Shown: positions 10,787 through 21,063 of the stretch, in pieces
Position numbering within the stretch: position 1 is the first letter of the stretch
How the letters are laid out: every line of letters begins with the position of its first letter
Assembly: GCA_001557505.1 (NCBI GenBank)
Contig: LSAX01000005.1
Coordinates: forward strand, 3,658,001-3,722,000
Direction of reading: 5' to 3'
Length of the DNA: 64,000 bases
From: Reticulascus tulasneorum
Lineage: Eukaryota > Ascomycota > Sordariomycetes > Glomerellales > Reticulascaceae
Position numbers and translations under genes: made by a program
Notes under the pieces: generated by a model
The model's database searches: none
The model's input: only the letters and a program-made list of their open reading frames with translations
What the model was told of the DNA's origin: nothing

Positions 10787-12450
10787 CTACATGGATTTCT
10801 TGCTCATGCCGCGGAGGCTGGCACCATACCTATATAGAAGGTACGGAACTGGCGCCATGAGGGTTGCTAGAACGGCCGGAATTGTAAGAGCCTTATGCGG
10901 GCCCAAGTTTTCGTACATAGGCACTGATGCCGGGATGACGGCGCCCGAGATGATGTATCGAACGCAAGTCATGAAGGCGAGCGCCGACGCCGACTGAGCT
11001 CCGTAGACGAAGCAAGTGTAAAGAAAGGTAGTTGTGAAAATTGTGACGAGTCCGTAACCGAAGAATACCGAGCCAACGATAGGCACCCATATGCTAATTT
11101 CAGGCTGTAGTATTGAAGGTTAGTCCAAGAGAACAAAGAAACAGTGATAGAATGTAGGCGTCCTCTTACACTACAAGTCCACGCCATCCACCACAAAGAT
11201 GCCGGCAACAAGATGGAACCACCCAGCATGCCATACCAGAGGCATATCTCAGCAGTCAAAGTTCCGGCGGCATCAGCCTTCTTGGCCCAGGAGTATATAA
11301 GCGGGACAAGGAAGAATGCAAGAAAATTTCCAACGAGTAAAGCCACCCAGAGGATATATGTTAACGACAAGGAGATGCCATACGTCTGCTGGAAAATGTA
11401 GGGATACCCGTTGAGAAAAGTGAAGAGCACAAAGTACACAATCGTCAAGTACAAAGTGAAAACCATAATTATAGGCTCTGTACAAGCCATGAGGAATGGC
11501 CGATATAGGTTGACTAGCAGCCGCCGGCCAAGAGAATGGGCGGTGGCGTGCTCACCGATCTGATATCGGCCGTCACCCGTGAGATCGCGGAGGTGCTTGG
11601 CTCTCCACTCCAGCAGCACGGGGTGATATGTCTCCGGTTGAAAAACGACGACGTAGACGAAGACGGCACCGGCGAATATCAAAGAGACCCAGTCGGCCCA
11701 TTGGAATCCAATCTCTGTAATATACGCACCGATGATGGGTCCAAGTAAGGGACCGGCGTACGACCCAATGGCGATGATAGGTACAATTAATATCATCTCG
11801 AGCGGGTTCCACATGTCGGCGATGGTACCGCCAGCAGCCGTAAAGGGCGTTGATGCGAACAATCCCGCCAGGAGTCTGAAGACGAGGGCAGCTCCGAAAC
11901 TGGGCGCCAGCGCTTTGGCCACAATGAACAGCATGAAGATGACAAAGGTTGTCAAATACATGATATTGCGTCCAAATGTCTCCGAAATGGTGCCAGCGAA
12001 GAGAGAACCGACACCGATTCCAATCAAGTACAGCCCAGTCGTTAAGGATCCGGCGATGGCGTTGACGCCGTAGTGGTCATTGAACGCCTGAGATACCGGT
12101 GCGTCGATCGAGGATGGAATCGTGATCGCCAAGACGAGGAGACATGTTGCGAATGTACATGCCGATTTCTTGAAAGTGCTCCAGTTCTGAGGATTGAGCG
12201 GATCTTCGTCCCTCCAAACTACCAGGTACGCCACTGAGCCATCCCGTTCTGCCGGGCGAGACACGTTGATTCCTGGTAGCTTTCCTACACTCGCCTTCTC
12301 CTGGTCGTCATTAGGGACATCCTGGCATTCGGTAGTGTCGGTTGTTGATGTGCCAGTCGAAGCGCCAGCTACCGCGGGCCTAATCTTATATCGTTTGAGA
12401 TCATCTTTGACTTCTGCTCGCATACGGCGGTATTGAATAATGGATTGCAT
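10787..12450 (-). CDS. MFS drug:H+ antiporter (DHA1 type), about 532 aa
   Basis: Two exons on the minus strand, 12450-11170 and 11104-10787, joined by a 65-nt phase-0 intron. The cytosolic N-terminus ends in the DPLNPQNWS motif of fungal DHA1 transporters, followed by 12 hydrophobic helices. Recognisable are the loop 2-3 region (SLFAGTISETFGRN), antiporter motif C (GPLLGPIIGAYI), and the central loop after FQPETYHPVLLEWRA. Such proteins export drugs, toxins or polyamines across the plasma membrane using the proton gradient. I start at the Met at 12450; an internal Met at 12423 is also possible, and the open frame continues upstream to 12546 in unlikely sequence. It converges on the LAAO gene; a functional link is possible but not shown. 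Confidence 0.88.
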
Positions 12451-13188
12451 GGCGCCCCTTTCCAAGTTGAAATAAAAGTTGAGGAATTCACAGTTTCTAG
12501 ATACTCGCGTCGAAGTTGTACGATCCTGTCGGGACGTTTCGAGCAAGAGATATATGTATTATATTGTACCCACGCCATTGCGATAGCTAGGTAGATGTGG
12601 ATTTGTCAGTCAAAACAACTTTTCGAATTGAATTAGATACAGTGTTCGTTATCCTATTCCGCCAGCTTATCCAAGCCCCGAATTGTTTGGCCATAACCAA
12701 GCAGAGATGGTCTCGATCTCAGTCCATTCTTGCGTGCTGTCTGCGGCTCTGGTAATGTGTTAACGGAGTGAACTTAATGCCCCACCGAAGTCAGGATTAC
12801 GACCCACCGGAGTCGGGTTCAAAAACCCAGCCTGCCAGCTTAGTGCGGCCCATTTCGCTTGTGGCGGTTTCAATCTCACTCCCGGGCTCCAGACCCACCA
12901 ATCTACGGGTGTGGTTCTCTGGATTGGTTGGGTGGCTGCGTATTCCCGTATTCCACAGCGTATCCGATAAGTAGTTTGCCGCGATAATTAGGAAAGGGAA
13001 GTGGAAGGTGGGTGGGTGATGATTAATCCCCAGGGCCGACTCTTCCCCACTTTATTGGTAATGCAACCCCGAAGGCTCCGGCTCTCACAAAGTCGATGAA
13101 CTCTTGACAGCGCTAGCTTCGGGAAACGGTGACTTGAACTTGCTACATTGTTTTCCCCCTTCTGTTCAGCCCATTGTTGGAGTTGAGG
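12451..13188. other. Intergenic region between divergent MFS and Myb genes
   Basis: Both promoters must lie in these 738 bp. I see no further open frame of substance, no simple repeat and no clear TATA box. Confidence 0.55.
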
Positions 13189-14356
13189 ATGGCTCAGCCC
13201 TGTAAGTCCAATTCCGCCTCTCAATATATCATTAATCAGTCGCCTTATAAACCTACGCAGACGGCCAACGCTGGCACATGGTCTGCAGCTGAGGATGAGC
13301 GCTTGAGACAAGCCGTACACAAGCACAGCACGCGATGGGTTGCAGTGTCCGCCGAAGTCGGAACTCGCAACGGTGAGCAATGTGCTAAAAGATGGAATGG
13401 CAACCTCAATCCAGACCTGGATCACAGCGCTTGGTTGGTAGAGGAGGTACGTGTCCGGTGCGCTCGTATTGTCGCGAAGGAAAGCCTTGGAACTACGCCG
13501 GTGTAGGATCGACATGACCGGGTTAGTTAACGTTTTGTAACAGGATAATCTTCTCCTTTCCCTTGTTGAACTCTTCGGCCACGACTGGAAACTAATGGCC
13601 GACAAATATCTTCCAAGACGTGCACCACTCTCTATTAAGAACCACTACTCGCTGTTGATGCGTCGTCAGAAGCGGCAGAACGGGAAACAGCAGTACCGGT
13701 CTTTGGCAATGCCAACGAAGACGCCGAGATCCGAGGTCCAACCCTGCACGAACGATGACGCTGCTGCCTTTATCCCTAATTCTCGACTGCAACGAGGAGG
13801 CCAAATTATAGAGAGCCAAGTATCGGTGGCGCCTGACATGTCAACTTCGTCCACCACTGAATTCACTGCAATTTCTACAGCTAGCACCAATCAAGGCGCG
13901 TCGATGACACCCAACGTTACCGTGGACCTTTCGCAGCGAATCTCCTGTAATGTGGTTCCGAACGTGCAAAATGGCCATGGACCTATGGATCAATTTCACT
14001 ATTCGGCAAACCAGGGCTATATCGGACGAGCTTTGGGAGACAATCAACAGCATAATCAAGATGCTATGGAAACGAGATGGGAAGGACATGAAATATGCAA
14101 TGGCGTCGATCTCGATGGCCTATTATGCAGTGAGGGCATGTGCATTCCCTCTGAATACGCCCAGGATCAGACATCAAGTTCCCAAGGAGGTTTGGGGATC
14201 GGAACCTCCGGTAGTAACGGTGTCGAGATTTCCGTTACATGCTCACGGTCTAAATTAAAGGCCATGGTGTGCCACCTGTTTGAGGGTCTTCTATCAGAAA
14301 CAGCAGGGTTACCTGAACAAGAGCTAGTTACCGTTGCTTTAAGACTCAAAAGATGA
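13189..14356 (+). CDS. Two-repeat Myb/SANT DNA-binding protein, 356 aa
   Basis: Two exons, 13189-13446 and 13544-14356, phase 0, with a 97-nt intron. SANT repeat 1 spans about residues 29-76 with regularly spaced Trp31, Trp50 and Trp69 (the 18-19 residue Myb spacing). Repeat 2 spans about 78-128 with Trp82 and Trp101 and Tyr in place of the third Trp (IKNHYSLLMRR), a common variant. The remaining 220 residues are Ser/Thr/Gln-rich and low in structure, as in an activation domain. It probably binds DNA in the nucleus as a transcription regulator; the target is unknown. Residues 5-26 contain an intron-like stretch (GTAAGT ... CTACGCAG), but splicing it out shifts the frame to a stop, so I keep it as coding. 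Confidence 0.8.
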
Positions 14357-15006
14357 CGTCTTCGTTTGACTTCAGGTGCCGAAGGTCTAGGCGACGTTCG
14401 TCTGTTGTAAAAAGTTTACACCCCTAAATTACATGTCCGTTTAATATCTCGTTCAAACCAATCTTAAAATGAGCTCGGAAAAGCTAGAAAAGGACGAGTC
14501 CCGCCGCCAGAGTAAACTGTCTCTTCCCATCCATCCACACACACACACACACCTCCTTCCCATCATCTCCTCTTTTGTTTTCCCTTTCTCAAACACACCG
14601 CCAACTCTTGGTACTCAAATTCACTTCTCATCACACAACATCTGTGCGAAGATCGTCTCAATCGCACCAGCGTACTCCTCCCACCAAGATATCTCTGCAC
14701 CCTCTTCTTCAATACTAGTCTTCCTTTACCAATAATGGACGTCCCACCCATGCCCGTTGACGTTTGGATGCAGATCCACCCCGACATGATGATGTTGACA
14801 GAATCTGAAGAATGTAATACACAGGTCTGCTTGGTGTGCAAGTAGCCAGGTTCACCAATCTCGTCTAAGCTGCTGGCATTAAAAAGATGACATTAAAATT
14901 TGAGAGTCTATCTCTGCATCCGTCTCTTCAGGTCGCCACATCATGATACCCTGTCAGTATCGGGCAAAAAAATGCTGCCGTAAAGATACATAAAACAAGA
15001 GTCCAG
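14357..15006. other. Intergenic region with CA-dinucleotide tract
   Basis: It holds the 3' end of the Myb gene and of the minus-strand gene that stops at 15007. A CA repeat lies at about 14536-14552 in a pyrimidine-rich stretch (14520-14740). An open frame beginning at 14469 is low complexity and is not called. Confidence 0.5.
14536..14552. repeat. CA dinucleotide microsatellite
   Basis: About eight CA units in tandem inside a pyrimidine-rich non-coding stretch. Confidence 0.8.
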
Positions 15007-15974
15007 TTAGATATCGGTCCCTTTCTGAAGACGGAGCTGGCATAGCGAGGCACAGAATACGAAATTGAGGACGACCAGACCGCAGCCGCACGCGGTGACA
15101 ATGGCAATCTATTTATGAATGAGCTTTGCGATCGAATGAGCTTGGACTTCTCCCTAACCGACCTCGGACGAGACCACTGCTTGCGACGGATCAAAGACGG
15201 GAGTCAGCACATGCAGTGCGTATCCGACTAGGAAGAAGACCCAGGAATAGCTCATGAGCATGGTCGGACATTGCCAAACCCACAGCATCCTCCTACTTAT
15301 CCGACGTGGTTCCAATTTGGCACTTAGACTGCCGGGCTCGACTGGGGGCTGCAAGAACAGATTCAGGGCCAGTCGAATTTTATCCTCGCTGTAGTCCAGA
15401 TTGTCTTTTTCTGGCAGATGCCGAAGCAGCCGCTGATGAGCCGAGCTGATCAGAGAGAAAGTCGACATAAAGAAGCTCCAGTTCCAGAGCATTTTGGCGG
15501 CCCACATTGTCGTTTCTGCCGTGGGCCATGAGAAGACACCGACCACAGCTGCTGCTGATAATGCAGCCTGCACGAGTTGTCGAAGTCAGTTTCTACAGCG
15601 CAAGTATCGATGAATCCAAGATAATCTCGACTTACAGCTTTCGACACGAACAACAGCTCTTCGCTCTTGGTGCGACGAAAGTCGGCCAATGCCTTGACCA
15701 ATTCATATTGTAGCATCTCGTTGCGATGCTGTTGGTGATCTTTGATGTTCTTGATTGGATTCAGAGTGTGGTATGCGTAGGCTCCGGAATAGGTGGAGGT
15801 TAATATGCGTAGAATTAGACTGGCAAATGCGTGCGGGAGGTCTTGAATCTTGGCGACTTTCATATTGAGGAACATCAGGGGCATAGAGGCAAGCTTGACG
15901 AGCACCTGAAGGAACCCGGTTTGACAATTTATAACGTACCGACTTATCATGTTAATAATAGGATTTTTTTCCAT
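15007..15974 (-). CDS. Uncharacterised fungal multi-pass membrane protein, about 281 aa
   Basis: Three exons on the minus strand: 15974-15636, 15567-15163 and 15108-15007, with introns of 68 and 54 nt, all phase 0. The middle exon carries hydrophobic segments (ALSAAAVVGVFSW, MLWNWSFFMSTFSLISSAHQRLL) and the stretch MLWVWQCPTMLMSYSWVFFLVGYALHV, which I associate with an unnamed fungal membrane family. The last exon gives a further hydrophobic segment (IAIVTACGCGLVVLNFVFC) and ends GTDI. The three segments joining in one frame supports the model. The N-terminal end is the weak point: the Met at 15974 follows an in-frame stop, but an upstream exon may exist. No function is known to me. Confidence 0.68.
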
Positions 15975-16357
15975 CTAACAAAACGTTTCCAGCTCATCAA
16001 ACCGAGAACTTCGCTTTCGGTTTCAACTGCCTGCAGGGTGTGGCTTATGCTTAAACTCGTAGTTACATGCGGGAATCCTTCTGACTCTTTGGCGCTGCTG
16101 CAGTGCCGTTGGCGGCAGCCCAGCAGCGCATTTCTCCCAGCACCCACATTCGCAAACCGGCCCCCGGACTCAGCCACCCTCTCGCAATTGGACTCAGCCA
16201 ACCGGGCGGGCCAAGACCAGGGGCAGATCAGCGGGCGGCAGGCAATGCTCGTACTTTTCGCTTTCAGCTTAATAATCTGATTGTTCCTTCACTGGGCTAA
16301 CTAGGTGGTAAAAATAATTACCAGCAAGGCCGCACGAACAGATGACTTCTGAGCGGC

Positions 16358-16410
<53 letters not shown>

Positions 16411-16672
16411 GGCTGTGCAAATAGCTGAGCATGACTTCCAGACAGGGCTGCTTTTCTAGAATATACCTCTTCACACGTCAATATGGCGGCGCTGCACAGG
16501 TGTTCAAATATATAACATGTCTGCATCGCCCGCTGTTATCCACCAAATCTGATTACCTCCCGATTTGGGAACCACACAACAGGAAACAAGAAACCAAATC
16601 AAAACAACTACACGGACGGAAACAAGACACTAAAACAACCAAACAACAGACACGGACGAAAACAAAGCAGAA
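15975..16672. other. Intergenic region with GACA microsatellite
   Basis: It contains the promoters of the minus-strand membrane protein and of the plus-strand gene at 16673. A GACA tetranucleotide array lies at 16357-16411. An ATATATAA element near 16508 and a purine-rich leader (AAACAAG repeats, 16580-16670) precede the plus-strand start. Confidence 0.5.
16357..16411. repeat. GACA tetranucleotide microsatellite, about 13-14 copies
   Basis: A perfect tandem run of CAGA/GACA units some 55 nt long. It lies about 260 bp upstream of the start codon at 16673 and is likely to vary in length between strains. Confidence 0.95.
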
Positions 16673-17503
16673 ATGATGTCCTCGCCTCCCCTCCCACCGA
16701 GGAATAAAAACGCCATAGCATACCAGCCCGTGAACACCTCCGGCGAGGGCTATCCCAAGGCCATCTATCTCTACACCACGCCCCTTAATAACCAGAAGAG
16801 GTTTCTCAAGAAACCCTTCAATGCATTCGCCCACTGGGCAGTATGTATCAATGGCCGCTGCTACGAGTTGACGAGAAACGACGCTAGAAACAAGAAGAAA
16901 AAAGAACCCAAGTACATCATGAGATCCCTAGGCGAGCAGGAGTGGCTATCCAGGAAGCAACAAGAGAATCGAGGGTGTGAAAGACAGCTTGCAGGTTATA
17001 CGTCGTTTTCGACAGAGCAGATCCATTATGTGGGTAAGTGCAGATCACCTTAGCTGGTAGCAACCTTTCCACCCCAGTCATCTTTGGCTAACAGAGATGG
17101 TGACACAGCAGAGAAGGTATGGGAATCTTCGTTACGAAACAAATACGTGTACGACGAGCAAAACTGCCAGGTTTTCATCCGCCTGCTCATCGAGCTCATT
17201 GGGGACCCGGCAACCAAGGCCAACTTCCCGCAGTTCTTCGACAAATGGGTAAAAAATGCAGGCATCTCTCGAGACGTCTCCTTTTTGACCATCGCCGTGG
17301 GCGTGTCCGCCATGGCGGCAACTTTGGCTGCCGCCCCGGTGGATCCCAGTGGAACCGCTGCTGCAGGAGTCGCCTTGTCAACTTCGATGGTCGTCAGGTC
17401 AAGCGTGGCTTTGTTGACTGACAGATATCTCAAGGAGAAGCGCATTGAAAAGGGACAAAACGAGCTGAGGGAGAGACTGAAGTTGGATGGAATAACCACT
17501 TAG
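16673..17503 (+). CDS. Candidate permuted papain-fold (PPPDE/LRAT-like) protein with C-terminal hydrophobic segments, about 251 aa
   Basis: Two exons, 16673-17033 and 17109-17503. Acceptors at 17096 and 17108 both keep frame and differ by four codons; I prefer 17108 because it lies a normal distance from the CTAAC branch site. Residues 52-64 read FAHWAVCINGRCYEL and residues 133-144 read YVYDEQNCQVFI. A His in an HWAV strand followed later by an NCQ.F helix start is the arrangement of circularly permuted papain-like enzymes (LRAT, PPPDE, NlpC/P60-related), with His54 and Cys140 as candidate catalytic pair. Residues after about 165 form hydrophobic segments (FLTIAVGVSAMAATLAAAP and GTAAAGVALSTSMVV) that could anchor the protein. 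Family assignment is by motif order only. Substrate is unknown. Confidence 0.6.
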
Positions 17504-18314
17504 ATGGGCAAGGGGCCCAGATTGTCGACCGGTATACCCAGCAGGAATTCTTTTCGCGAGTTATAGCCCCTAGAACATCTACACTTCCCAAGATCAGGCC
17601 GAGGGTGTGGAAGTAGTAAGCATAGGTAGCATAGAAGCAATCACGGACTGATTTGTTCCCGAACATCGCTAGTAGCAAGAAACTTGAACATTCCGGGATG
17701 GGCTGTGGTGGCACGTATAGTTTGTTAAGCTTACTGAGGGACGTAGGCTTGGCGGCGCCAATTAACTAGGCCACGCTTTTCCCGTGCTCGGATGCCGCTA
17801 AACCTGGCGGGATCAAAGCCTCGCCCTGTATTACAGAACCTAACTCTCACTAAACTCATTAATAGTAGTAGTGGTAGTAGTAGTAGTAGTAGTATCTTCA
17901 GTTTTTGCTAAGATTGGTAGCCCAATCCTGAGGGCTTCGAATTATGCCCAGCTCCAAGCAGCTTGATTCCAATCTTCTCAACATTGATCTCCGAAATCTC
18001 ATTCCGCGCGCACCAGTTTATCGCAGGAGGCACTAAACTTTGTAGGGGATGGAGCGTTCGAGGACTAAAAACATCCAACTTCAACCAAAAAGACTCAGTT
18101 TCGATCTGCTGAAAGCACAGCTGTATATAAATACAGGACGAGGTAATGCCAGCTGCCAAAATTCATCATCGTTACGATAGCAACGCAGATGAAGCTGGCG
18201 AAGATGAAATATATGACTCGTCTATGACCATGACGACGCCGGCGATATCTGTTTTATCCCCAAGAAGTTACTTTTTGAACAACATTCCATAAGGTCAAGA
18301 ATGGACAAGCCCAC
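17504..18314. other. Intergenic region with TAG trinucleotide tract
   Basis: It contains the 3' ends of two convergent genes. A TAG trinucleotide run with one interruption is at 17863-17894. Open frames here are short and resemble nothing. Confidence 0.5.
17863..17894. repeat. TAG/GTA trinucleotide microsatellite
   Basis: About ten TAG units with one GTG interruption, in non-coding sequence. Confidence 0.85.
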
Positions 18315-19779
18315 TTACGCGTAGTAATACATTAGCACAACCCAGAGGATTAAGAAGGCCGAAAGATACAGCAGCGCACTTCTTTCCACTCTAGCGGGTG
18401 AGGTTCTGTCCGGCGTCAAACCTTCGCGATCAACCTCCCCATCGCTGTTTTCAAACTTAAATATCAGCGTAGCCTGGACCATTGGCTTTATGCCGTGCTC
18501 AATGTGTTGCGGCGACCTCCATTCAGACCAGTCGTGGCTTAATAGGCCCCACCCATCCCCGGGATCCTGCACCCCCTGGCGAATATAGTAACTGCCTGCG
18601 ATGGACCACACCATCCACCCCGCCCCTTGGGTTGGTATGAGCTTTTCCAGGCAAGATGCGAATGTGCCATTCCACTCATTTTGGTCGAAGCCAAACTCAC
18701 TTAGAACAAGAGGAAACCTACGCGGAGCGTTGGACAGTGTCGCAAACCCGGCATCATGAAGCTCCAGTGCCAGAGACTTGCAATTCTCGTGGCCCTTGGT
18801 GCGCAGGATATTAGCGTAGTTGTGCAGTTCAAGCACGAGCTTGGTGGAATAGCCCTCGAAGTCACCTAATTTGAACCTTTCCTTACTCGGGGTAAGAGCA
18901 GAGCCTTGAACGATCGGCCTTAGAGTAGTATCCCCATCTACACCGGAGATGAAGATCAATACATCTGGATTTCCAGCGCGAACCGCGTGGGCCCCGAGCT
19001 TTATGTATTTGTACCAGGTCTGCCAGTCGTATTGGTGCCAAAACACAGAAAGATCGGCAAGGGGCGGCCTTAGTTCATTACGTAGAGACATCGACATGAG
19101 ATTAGTCCAATGATTCTTGCCGTAATCAGCCATGAACGTAAGGCTTCGCGTCCAGTTAGCAACTGAGAAGAATTTGTCCCCAAACCACGAGTTCCCATCG
19201 CTCATATCGCAGCACCACTTTGCTTTAGAGACATGGTTGTCCAGGTGGACATAAATCTCCTGTTTGGAGCATTCTGCTGCAATTTTATCGAAGACCTGCA
19301 TGAGTTAATCCTATAACCCTCTCACGACATAGGCATCTCCTCACCTGCAGCCTCGTTGCATTGAGGAGGGATGGGTTGTTCGCAACAACCTGATCGTATA
19401 CCGCTGTGCCGTTAACCTTACCAAGAGCGTAAATGAAGGCTGCGTGAATTTTAGTATCCTCCCCCCCACTTTCCATGATCTGGTCGACCATCTCAACCGC
19501 AAAGGTGAGGCGAATCGAATTCATTCCAAGGCTCTTAACTTTCCAGACGATATTTTCAATAGACTGATATTGGAGGCCCTCTGGAATCATAGTTTCGCCG
19601 TGTGCGGGCCAATTGACTCCGGCATATGTTACTGCCACTCCAGACGCATCTAATATCACCCTGCCAGCAGTTGTGAATGGCCCGTTTGGCCAGTCCCTTT
19701 CTGATGTGGCACCCGCAGCAACTCCTTTAAGAGCGGCGAGTTGGTATATCGAGTTCCATAAATATCTTAAGCTAACCAT
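18315..19779 (-). CDS. Glycoside hydrolase family 5 enzyme with C-terminal membrane tail, 471 aa
   Basis: Two exons on the minus strand, 19779-19345 and 19295-18315, joined by a 49-nt phase-0 intron. The GH5 (beta/alpha)8 landmarks are in order: YAGVNWPAHGETM near the start, GMNSIRLTF (strand 2), VHLDNHV, SLRNEL with the acid/base Glu219, LELHNY with His303, and VLSEFG with the nucleophile Glu345, then GWMVWSIAGSYY. Both catalytic residues are present, so it should hydrolyse beta-1,4-glycosidic bonds of glucan or mannan type. Exact substrate cannot be told. The N-terminus is only weakly signal-like, while residues about 449-471 form a hydrophobic end that suggests a GPI signal or membrane anchor. 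Confidence 0.85.
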
Positions 19780-21063
19780 GGTGACTTATTTTGGTTGCTT
19801 TCTCTTCGTGTGCAGACAATAGTTCCACGTTTGGGTGGAGAGTTCGATGTAGACAAATGAGGACTGTGACACATGTAGGACCTTCGACAATCACACCTCA
19901 TGAGCTGAGATTCCGGTATACGTCGCCGAGATTTCAGGCGTGGCTGCAGCTCGGAGATTTCAATCTGGAAGGTCAGCCGTAACTCACGCGTATCGACGAC
20001 CCATCTATAGTCAAGAGCACAGATCAGAGTGAAATCGACATCTCCCGAGACCTCGCAGGCAAAGGCAGGCAAAATTGACATGTGCCTAGGTATGCTAGCA
20101 TTCTAGTTGTTAATGCATGAAGATATGGAGGAAATTCATTGATGCAAAGTCCAGATAATATGTCATTCGGCTGGGAATCTGAGTCAGATTGCTAACTTCA
20201 ACTGCGAGCGGCCGACCCTGCTGTCTCCTCAAGCGGCTAAAGACGCCACCATCGTGCAAGACAGGACTGCATCCAATCAAACGGCTGTTATGTTATCAGA
20301 AGCTTAGTGGACACCAGCGAGTAAGCCATTACCGCAAGCAAAGCTATCTTGACCTGTTTACGGGTTCAACCACGATGTTCATCCTTTTCTTCACGGGTGC
20401 TGCCCTCCTCCATAGCTGGCTTTGATCCTGATTTGAACTGAGTCTCATACTAGTACTTTAGGTTGCAATGACCTTCTATCTCTCTAAAGGCGAACCTAGA
20501 AAGCTAGAACGAGTAATTAGCAAATTCACTGTAAATCAAACTATCTGCAATAGTTTATAAGCGTAAAAGAAGACAGACTATTCCTATTCAGCAGCAGTAC
20601 AATAGCTGTCGCCGAAATCGTTTCGAAGCCTAGACACCTAACGTTTTCGTATACAGTTGTTATGATTTAGCGCTAGCTAATAGAGTTGTATATTGTATAG
20701 GCAGCTGTCTATCCTCTCGTGGACCGCGGGCGATTGCATTGAAAACTATTGGAGTGTGTATCTGCGACCCAAATCAGCGGTTTGACTCCAAAAAGAATGG
20801 CTAATTTCGGCAAGCTGTGATTGATGATTGGCTAAGGCACACATGCGTGCTGAATGCCAGCGAGTCTTATGAAAGAGCGACCTGTTCCTCACTGCTCTAA
20901 TGGCAGTGGTCTGATTTCAATATTCTGGGTCGAGCTGAAGTTTTACCCCCGAATTGTGGCGCAAAACCTCGGACAGTAAGGGCTCAAGATAAAAGGCTAC
21001 GCATTGGCCCGTCTTGACTCCAGGATTCTCAGCCCACCCTAATCTTCCAAAAACATCACCAAG
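19780..21063. other. Intergenic region, partly AT-rich
   Basis: It holds the promoters of the divergent GH5 and HET genes. The part from about 20440 to 20740 is AT-rich with many TA steps and no open frame, and may be a decayed repeat. A GATAAAAG element near 20988 precedes the HET gene start. No gene is supported. Confidence 0.5.

Noticed and set aside
14469..14735. An 88-codon frame in a pyrimidine-rich stretch
   Set aside because: Low-complexity sequence with a CA repeat and no family resemblance.
15925..15960. A 34-nt intron-like stretch (GTACGT to TTCAG) near the start of the multi-pass protein
   Set aside because: Splicing it breaks the frame into the conserved part, and it is too short.
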